Assembly (NCBI RefSeq): GCF_043557345.1
Contig: NZ_JBIFFV010000001.1
Coordinates: 186,001-250,000 of the forward strand
Direction: 5' to 3'
Length of the DNA stretch: 64,000 nucleotides
Source: Sulfitobacter sp043557345
GTDB taxonomy: Bacteria > Pseudomonadota > Alphaproteobacteria > Rhodobacterales > Rhodobacteraceae
The notes under the pieces were generated by a model. It searched no databases, was not told the DNA's origin, and saw only the letters and a program-made list of their open reading frames with translations. The position numbers and the translations under genes are program-made. This document shows positions 59,141 to 64,000 of the stretch, piece by piece (the stretch's first letter is position 1; each line of letters opens with the position of its first letter).

Positions 59141-62100
59141 ATGAGTGAATATGGCCGGATTGGACATATTCCTCCCGCGATGCGCGACGTTCATTTCGGG
59201 GGAAAGACTTTGCCGCCAATTGGTGGCCAGAAACAAAGGCTTGAACTGGTGCGGCGACCCGAATTCATACTCTTTCTCGGATGTCTCGCCATCACCTTTG
59301 GGGTGTTCCTTTACGGCAATCGCAGCAATGATGCCGCCGCCGAACGGGCCTTTGACCGCATCGCCGAGGAAAGCCTGCAAAGCCTTGATGCGCGGATGCA
59401 TACCTATCTGCAAAGCCTCAATGGCATCGCCGCCTTCATGAATGCCTCGGACGAGGTGACGGCAACTGACTTCGCGCATTACGTCGACACGCTTGAGATC
59501 GACAGCTTTCTGCCCGGCATCAACGGCATCGGCTTTGTCGCCCCCGTCGCCCGAGGCACCGAAGAGGCATTCATCGAAAAGGTCACCGCCCTCGGGATCA
59601 AGGATTTCCGCATCCACCCCGACACCGGCAATGCCGAGAAGATGGTGATCCAGTACATCTACCCCCAAGGCCCGAATGCCGAGGCTGTGGGCCTTGATAT
59701 CAGCTTTAACGAAGACCGCCGCCGCGCCGCCCTGCGGGCCCGCGAAACGCGAGAGCCGAAGCTGACGCCGCGCATCCTGCTGGTGCAGGACAAGACGCGG
59801 CAGCCCGGTTTCCTGCTGCTGCGCCCGGTTTATGCCGCCGAGAACAGCCCGGCGCAGGAGACCGCCGGTTTCATCGGTTGGGTCTATGCGCCCTTTGTCG
59901 GGGCGAACCTGCTGTCGGGGCTGACTCCGGCTCAGGGAGAGTCCTATGACATCCAAGTCTACGATGGGCTGACCACGGCCCCCGAAAGCCGGATCTTCGA
60001 CAGCACGCCCGAAGGCGTCGCCTCCGGCCACCACAGCATCACCCAGACCATCGAGCGCTTTGGCCGCCCTTGGACCGTTGTCCATATCAGCACCGCCAGC
60101 TTCGATCGCGCCACCCATAGCGCGGTGCCGGAAATCCTGCTGATCTCTGGCATCCTGCTGGCGATCCTGTTCTTCGTGGCCTTCCGCAGCCTGCGCCAGC
60201 GCAGCGCCGCGCTGAGCGAGCTTGCCGTGCTGCGCGAACGCCAGATCGACGCCCATGAAGAGGAAAACCGCGCCGTTATCGAGAATGCGGTCACGCCCAT
60301 CTTCTTGCTCGACAGCGATGACCGGGTGCTCTTTGCCAACCAAGCGGCGTTGGTCTGCTTTGGCTATGGGCATGAGGCGCTCAAGGGGATGGAGTTCGGC
60401 GACCTCGTCACCGATCTGGTTGAGGATCACGACCACGAACAGGTCAACGCGGCGGGCAAGACCTGCTTTGGCCAAGACCTCAAGCTTGATCTGCAACGCA
60501 ACAATTGGACCACCCACACGGGCGACCGGCGGGTGACCGCGATCGTGCGTGACCTGACCTCGGAACTGGCGGTGCAGGACGAGCTTGCGCGGAACAAGGC
60601 ACTTTATGACCTCGCCCTCGAAGGCGCGCAGATTGGGGTTTTCGACATCGACCTGCGCACCGGCAAATCCGAGGTGTCCGACACATGGCGGCGCATTCTG
60701 GGGATGGCGGATTTCGAGCGGCTGCCCGACCCGCAGGGGGAATTCCTCAAACGCGTTCACCCCGATGACCTGCCCCTGCTGACCCAGACCGATCAGGCCT
60801 GTATCTCGGGGCAGCAACAACGTTCCGTCACCGAATACCGGCTGAAAATCGGCACCGGCGAATGGCGCTGGATGCGCTCGGACGCGGTGGTGACCGAACG
60901 CGACGAAAACGGCACCGCCCTGCGGATGGTCGGCACCCAGACCGATGTGACCGACATCGTCCACGCCCGCAACGCGCTTGAAACCAGCGAGCGGCGGTTT
61001 CGCCAAGTGCTGGCCGCGGCCCCGGTGGGCATGGCGATCTTGGGCGAAGGCGGCGTGTTCAACAGCGTCAACAGCGCGCTTTGCACCCTCTGCGGCTATA
61101 GCGAAGAAGAGCTTTTGTCGAACACCAAACTGGGCGATCTCATGCCCGAGGGCGATCTGAAAAAGCTCTACGGTGAGGTGCGCGGGCTGGTCGATTCCCG
61201 CAGTTCGCAGAACTATCAGGCCGAATACCGCATCACCCACAAGCTGGGCTATGAACGCTGGGGCCTGTTCAACGTCTCATGGACCTTTGACAAGAACACG
61301 CGCGGCTATGTCTTTATCGTGCAGATCAACGACATCACCGACCAAAAGAAGCTGGAGCAGATCAAGAGCGAATTCGTCTCGACCGTCAGCCATGAGCTGC
61401 GCACGCCGCTGACCTCGATCAAGGGCGCTTTGGGGCTGATCGACACTTCGGACGACAGCCGCTTCCTCCCCGCGCATATCCGCCTGATCGACATTGCGCG
61501 CAGCAATGCCGACCGGCTGTCGCATATCGTGAACGACATTCTCGACCTTGAAAAGATTTCATCCGGCGAGGTGCAGTTCGACTTCCACGATGTCGATCTG
61601 AACAAGGTGATCGCCGACTCGGTCAACGAAATGTCGCCCTTTGCGATCACCCATAACAACACCTTGGGCCTGCAACTGCCCGACAAGCCGCTGACGGTTC
61701 GGGTGGATGAAAGCCGCACCCGGCAGGTGCTGGCCAATCTGATCTCGAACGCCTGTAAATACTCCGATGCCGAGAGCGAGGTGCAAATCCGCGCCGAGCG
61801 GCTGGGGGACCGGGCCATCGTCTTTATCCAGAATACCGGCCCCGGCGTGCCGGAAAACTTCCGGCCGCGCATCTTTCAGGCTTTCTCGCAGGCCGACGGC
61901 TCTGACACCCGCGCCAAGGGCGGCACCGGGCTGGGGCTGAACATCACGCGGCAGATCATCAAGCGCCAAGGCGGCACCATCGGCTTCGAAAGCATCCCCA
62001 ACGGCGTCACCGTCTTTTGGTTCACCTGCCCCATCGCCGAGGCGCAGACCGCGCAAACGCCCGCCAGCCCCGACGCGGAAGCAGAGGAGCGGGACACCAA

Positions 62101-62449
62101 GCTGCGCGTGCTGCATATCGAAGACGACATCGACTTTGCCGAGGTGATCCGCACCGGGTTGGACAGCGTGGCAGAGGTGACCAATGTCACCAACCTCGCC
62201 CAAGCCCGACAGTTGATCGGCCAAGACGAACTCGACGTCGTGATCCTTGATTGGTCCCTGCCCGACGGCGACGCACGCTCTTTGCTGGAAGACATCATTC
62301 GCCTGCATCCTGCTGCCAAGATCATCAGCCTTTCCGCGGACAACAACCGCGAACCCGACCCCCGCGTGGGGATCAACCTTGTCAAATCACGGAGCGGGAT
62401 CAGCTCGGTGGTCAACTCAATCACAGGGACAACTGCGCGCGCTTCCTGA
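59141..62449 (+). CDS. Hybrid sensor histidine kinase: CHASE-PAS-HisKA-HATPase-REC
   Basis: A 1102-residue membrane kinase. The first membrane helix is at about 42-58, an extracytoplasmic CHASE domain at about 75-300 and the second helix at about 330-348. About three PAS units follow (roughly 375-470, 490-610 and 620-735). The H-box V-S-H-E-L-R-T-P-L-T-S has its His near residue 751; an HATPase domain runs to about 965 with N- and G-box segments such as G-G-T-G-L-G-L. A receiver domain (about 985-1095) has acidic E-D-D, phospho-Asp near 1036 in V-I-L-D-W-S-L-P-D-G and a late Lys. CHASE domains bind small extracellular ligands. It is followed by a paralogous kinase. The ligand is unknown. Confidence 0.92.
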   Translation: MSEYGRIGHIPPAMRDVHFGGKTLPPIGGQKQRLELVRRPEFILFLGCLAITFGVFLYGNRSNDAAAERAFDRIAEESLQSLDARMHTYLQSLNGIAAFMNASDEVTATDFAHYVDTLEIDSFLPGINGIGFVAPVARGTEEAFIEKVTALGIKDFRIHPDTGNAEKMVIQYIYPQGPNAEAVGLDISFNEDRRRAALRARETREPKLTPRILLVQDKTRQPGFLLLRPVYAAENSPAQETAGFIGWVYAPFVGANLLSGLTPAQGESYDIQVYDGLTTAPESRIFDSTPEGVASGHHSITQTIERFGRPWTVVHISTASFDRATHSAVPEILLISGILLAILFFVAFRSLRQRSAALSELAVLRERQIDAHEEENRAVIENAVTPIFLLDSDDRVLFANQAALVCFGYGHEALKGMEFGDLVTDLVEDHDHEQVNAAGKTCFGQDLKLDLQRNNWTTHTGDRRVTAIVRDLTSELAVQDELARNKALYDLALEGAQIGVFDIDLRTGKSEVSDTWRRILGMADFERLPDPQGEFLKRVHPDDLPLLTQTDQACISGQQQRSVTEYRLKIGTGEWRWMRSDAVVTERDENGTALRMVGTQTDVTDIVHARNALETSERRFRQVLAAAPVGMAILGEGGVFNSVNSALCTLCGYSEEELLSNTKLGDLMPEGDLKKLYGEVRGLVDSRSSQNYQAEYRITHKLGYERWGLFNVSWTFDKNTRGYVFIVQINDITDQKKLEQIKSEFVSTVSHELRTPLTSIKGALGLIDTSDDSRFLPAHIRLIDIARSNADRLSHIVNDILDLEKISSGEVQFDFHDVDLNKVIADSVNEMSPFAITHNNTLGLQLPDKPLTVRVDESRTRQVLANLISNACKYSDAESEVQIRAERLGDRAIVFIQNTGPGVPENFRPRIFQAFSQADGSDTRAKGGTGLGLNITRQIIKRQGGTIGFESIPNGVTVFWFTCPIAEAQTAQTPASPDAEAEERDTKLRVLHIEDDIDFAEVIRTGLDSVAEVTNVTNLAQARQLIGQDELDVVILDWSLPDGDARSLLEDIIRLHPAAKIISLSADNNREPDPRVGINLVKSRSGISSVVNSITGTTARAS

Positions 62450-62504
62450 CCGGCGCATCATAAACCGTGGCATTTTGGCGAAGTGACGCTAAAGTGCGAC
62501 ATGC

Positions 62505-62522
62505 CATATTATTGCCAATATG
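62505..62522. repeat. AT-rich inverted repeat between the two kinases
   Basis: CATATT (62505-62510) pairs with AATATG (62517-62522) across six bases. The flanks carry two similar TGGCATTTTG words (62468 and 62526 regions). This 153-base gap is much more AT-rich than the coding DNA and contains the promoter of the second kinase. The repeats could be regulator sites. Confidence 0.45.
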
Positions 62523-62558
62523 CTCTGGCATTTTGATTAAATTACAACGCACAAGTCA

Positions 62559-62567
62559 TGCTATAGT
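62559..62567 (+). promoter_or_regulatory. Extended -10 promoter candidate for the second kinase
   Basis: TGCTATAGT matches an extended -10 (TGn followed by TATAGT). No clear -35 lies at 17 bases; TTGATT is at 62533-62538 with a spacer too long. A start near 62574 would leave about 29 bases before the GTG. Confidence 0.5.
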
Positions 62568-62602
62568 TTGAAGCATGTCCGCTTCGGGGCGAGGAATTCC
62601 AA

Positions 62603-64000
62603 GTGTCGTCAAAGCCATTTACCAAGCGTACCGCCGCCACATTTCTTCTGGGCACTGCCATTTCCGGCAGCTGGTACACCGCAACATCCGCACTTTTCGC
62701 GGGCCAAATGGGGGAGGTTATCCCCGTCGTCGGTGCGATCATTCTGGCGGGGCTTACGCCCTTTGCCGCGACCGCATTGCAACCGAACTCACAGACTACT
62801 GCCGATAATTCAGATATCGAACAAAGGCTTAGAGTATTTGACAGCCATGCCATTGTGAACATCGTGGATACGGGCGGGATGCTGGAACAGGTCAACGACC
62901 GTTTCATCGAACTGACGGGCTACACCCGCGACCAATTGATCGGCCAGCCTGTGTCGATGCTTTACCAAGAAGAGTTTCGCGAACTCGCCGCAGAGATCCG
63001 GGCCGCCTTGATGGCAGGCAAGACGTGGCAGGGCGAAACCCCGCTGCGCTGCGCCGATGGCCGGGTGATCCAGACGCAGTGCACCGTGATGCCACTTTTC
63101 GACAGAAAGGGCGCTTGGACCGGGTCGATCTCGGCCCGTACCGATGTGACCCACGCCAAGGAACTTCTGGCCGAACGCGACACGGCGGAAACGCTCTATG
63201 AGTTGCGCGACGATATCTGGATCGTCGACGCCGAGACAGAGCGGTTCAGCTACATGAACCGCGTCGCGATGGGCCACACGGGTTGGAGCAAGGACAGCTA
63301 TCGTAGCAAAACGCTCGAAACCCTGACCGAGGATAGCGACAACCCGGCCCTGATCGACGCCTGCCGCGCGCTGAAAAAGTCGGGCAAAGCAATGACGCAG
63401 TTCGACACGCAACTGTTCGGCAACCATTTCCAAGTTACGATCAAGCTGCTGCCCACCGGCGGCTCGGCGGGGCGGTTCTTGATCATGCTGCATGATATTT
63501 CGGATATCATCGACGAAGAGCGGATGAAGTCGGAGTTCATCTCGATGGTCAGTCACGAGCTACGCTCGCCTCTGACCTCGATCAAGGGCTCCATGGGGCT
63601 GCTCTTGTCGCGGGCGGCGGGCGAATTGCCCAGCAAGGCGCGTGCCTTGCTTGAGATTTCTCACCGCAACGCCGACCGGCTTGTGCTGATCATCAACGAC
63701 ATCCTCGATCTTGAAAAAATCTCGAACGGGCGGCTGGAATTCAATCTTGAGGAAGTGGACATCGCGGAACTCCTGCACGAGACCAGCGCCGCCAATGCCT
63801 CACTGGAACAGCGCCATGGCGTGCGCATTCAGGTCGAGGGGACGGAGGACTTGAACAAGGTCACCACGGATCCGAACCGGGTCATTCAGGTGCTGACGAA
63901 CTTCCTGTCGAACGCCGCCAAATTCTCCAAACCCGGGGAGCGTGTGACCATTCGCGCCGAAGAGAATGACGACGAATTGCGCGTCTCCGTGGCGGACCGT
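62603..64000 (+). CDS. PAS-domain sensor histidine kinase (3' end outside window)
   Basis: The frame is open from a GTG at 62603 to the end of the window (466 codons), preceded by GAGGA seven bases upstream. Two hydrophobic N-terminal segments (about residues 10-25 and 37-55), probably membrane helices, are followed by two PAS domains (roughly 75-185 and 190-300). A HisKA H-box M-V-S-H-E-L-R-S-P-L-T-S-I-K-G has its His near residue 318, followed by D-I-L-D-L-E-K-I-S-N-G and the start of an HATPase (N-F-L-S-N-A-A-K-F-S). It closely resembles the kinase core of the preceding hybrid kinase, so the pair probably arose by duplication. No receiver domain is visible before the window ends. A GTG start and a reading frame cut by the window edge make it easy to miss. 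Confidence 0.9.
   Translation, partial: MSSKPFTKRTAATFLLGTAISGSWYTATSALFAGQMGEVIPVVGAIILAGLTPFAATALQPNSQTTADNSDIEQRLRVFDSHAIVNIVDTGGMLEQVNDRFIELTGYTRDQLIGQPVSMLYQEEFRELAAEIRAALMAGKTWQGETPLRCADGRVIQTQCTVMPLFDRKGAWTGSISARTDVTHAKELLAERDTAETLYELRDDIWIVDAETERFSYMNRVAMGHTGWSKDSYRSKTLETLTEDSDNPALIDACRALKKSGKAMTQFDTQLFGNHFQVTIKLLPTGGSAGRFLIMLHDISDIIDEERMKSEFISMVSHELRSPLTSIKGSMGLLLSRAAGELPSKARALLEISHRNADRLVLIINDILDLEKISNGRLEFNLEEVDIAELLHETSAANASLEQRHGVRIQVEGTEDLNKVTTDPNRVIQVLTNFLSNAAKFSKPGERVTIRAEENDDELRVSVADR

Noticed and set aside
59033..61240. 735-codon minus-strand open frame opposite the first kinase
   Set aside because: Shadow of the CHASE-PAS kinase in GC-rich DNA, with no recognisable domain.
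62568..62858. Short open frames at 62568-62858 and 62575-62808
   Set aside because: They are out of frame with the kinase starting at the GTG at 62603, which is open to the window end and has full PAS and HisKA motifs.
1..64000. CRISPR array, tRNA, rRNA, insertion sequence or prophage
   Set aside because: No regularly spaced direct repeats, no tRNA-like cloverleaf or rRNA segment beyond the 16-nt 16S-tail complement, and no transposase or integrase reading frame were seen.

Overview
The window is 64 kb of GC-rich, densely packed DNA from an alphaproteobacterium, almost certainly a Rhodobacteraceae member of the Roseobacter group (Sulfitobacter-like). The signs are the aerobic cobalamin pathway (cobF, cobG, cobN), CbtAB cobalt uptake, typical Rhodobacteraceae proteins (the MoxR/DUF58/DUF4159 operon, the NicO-DUF1007 pair, an HWE kinase with a LOV sensor) and a 16S-tail-complementary site that fits an alphaproteobacterial 16S 3' end. 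I see no insertion sequence, prophage, CRISPR array, tRNA or rRNA gene, so this is core chromosome. Many genes overlap by ATGA or GTGA, and several convergent pairs overlap at their 3' ends.

1-20 kb: the 3' part of polA, a YdeI-like small gene, a glutathione S-transferase, a hydroxypyruvate isomerase-like gene with DUF1285, and a four-gene MoxR / DUF58 / BatA-DUF4159 / membrane-protein operon. Next come a NicO metal exporter with its DUF1007 partner, yaaA-recQ, a YggT protein, a thioesterase, and a run of UMF1 transporter, mepA lipoprotein, phytase-like esterase and YhhQ queuosine-precursor transporter.

19.75-20.0 kb: the most unusual object in the window, an apparently independent small unit. 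It has a 16-nt match to the complement of the 16S rRNA 3' tail, serving as a giant Shine-Dalgarno for an 18-codon reading frame rich in codons rare in this genome. A folded RNA with a CCTCCT anti-Shine-Dalgarno motif and a strong terminator follow. The next gene is arfB (ribosome rescue).

20.5-36.4 kb: a cobalamin operon of about 16 kb on the minus strand, headed by a cobalamin riboswitch: cbtB, cbtA, a His-rich exported protein, DUF1636, cobW, cobN, cobG, cobH, cobI, cobJ, cobL, cobE, cobM, cobB, cobA, a second DUF1636 and cobF. cobK is the exception: it lies on the plus strand between cobL and cobJ, with its start codon at the cobL start codon and its 3' end inside cobJ. Together these genes import and handle cobalt and convert uroporphyrinogen III to cob(II)yrinate diamide. 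Later steps (cobS/T, cobO, cobQ, cobP and others) are not in the window.

36.6-48.2 kb: a LOV-HWE blue-light kinase, the NAD salvage pair pncA-pncB, trhO, and a putrescine locus. The locus has potF-potG-potH-potI-puuB on the minus strand, a divergent GntR/FCD regulator, then a putrescine-type aminotransferase on the plus strand. Near-identical palindromes centred on TTGATCA lie upstream of both arms, the second between a -35 and a -10 box, so the GntR protein probably represses the locus. A terminator-like hairpin between potF and potG should favour the binding protein over the rest of the transporter.

48.2-64 kb: an MltB-type transglycosylase, rnr, a DUF2064 transferase, dapE and dapD, a GlsB/YeaQ stress membrane protein, a LOG-family protein, a nitronate monooxygenase with a GMC oxidoreductase, and two related sensor kinases in tandem. 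The second kinase runs off the end of the window.
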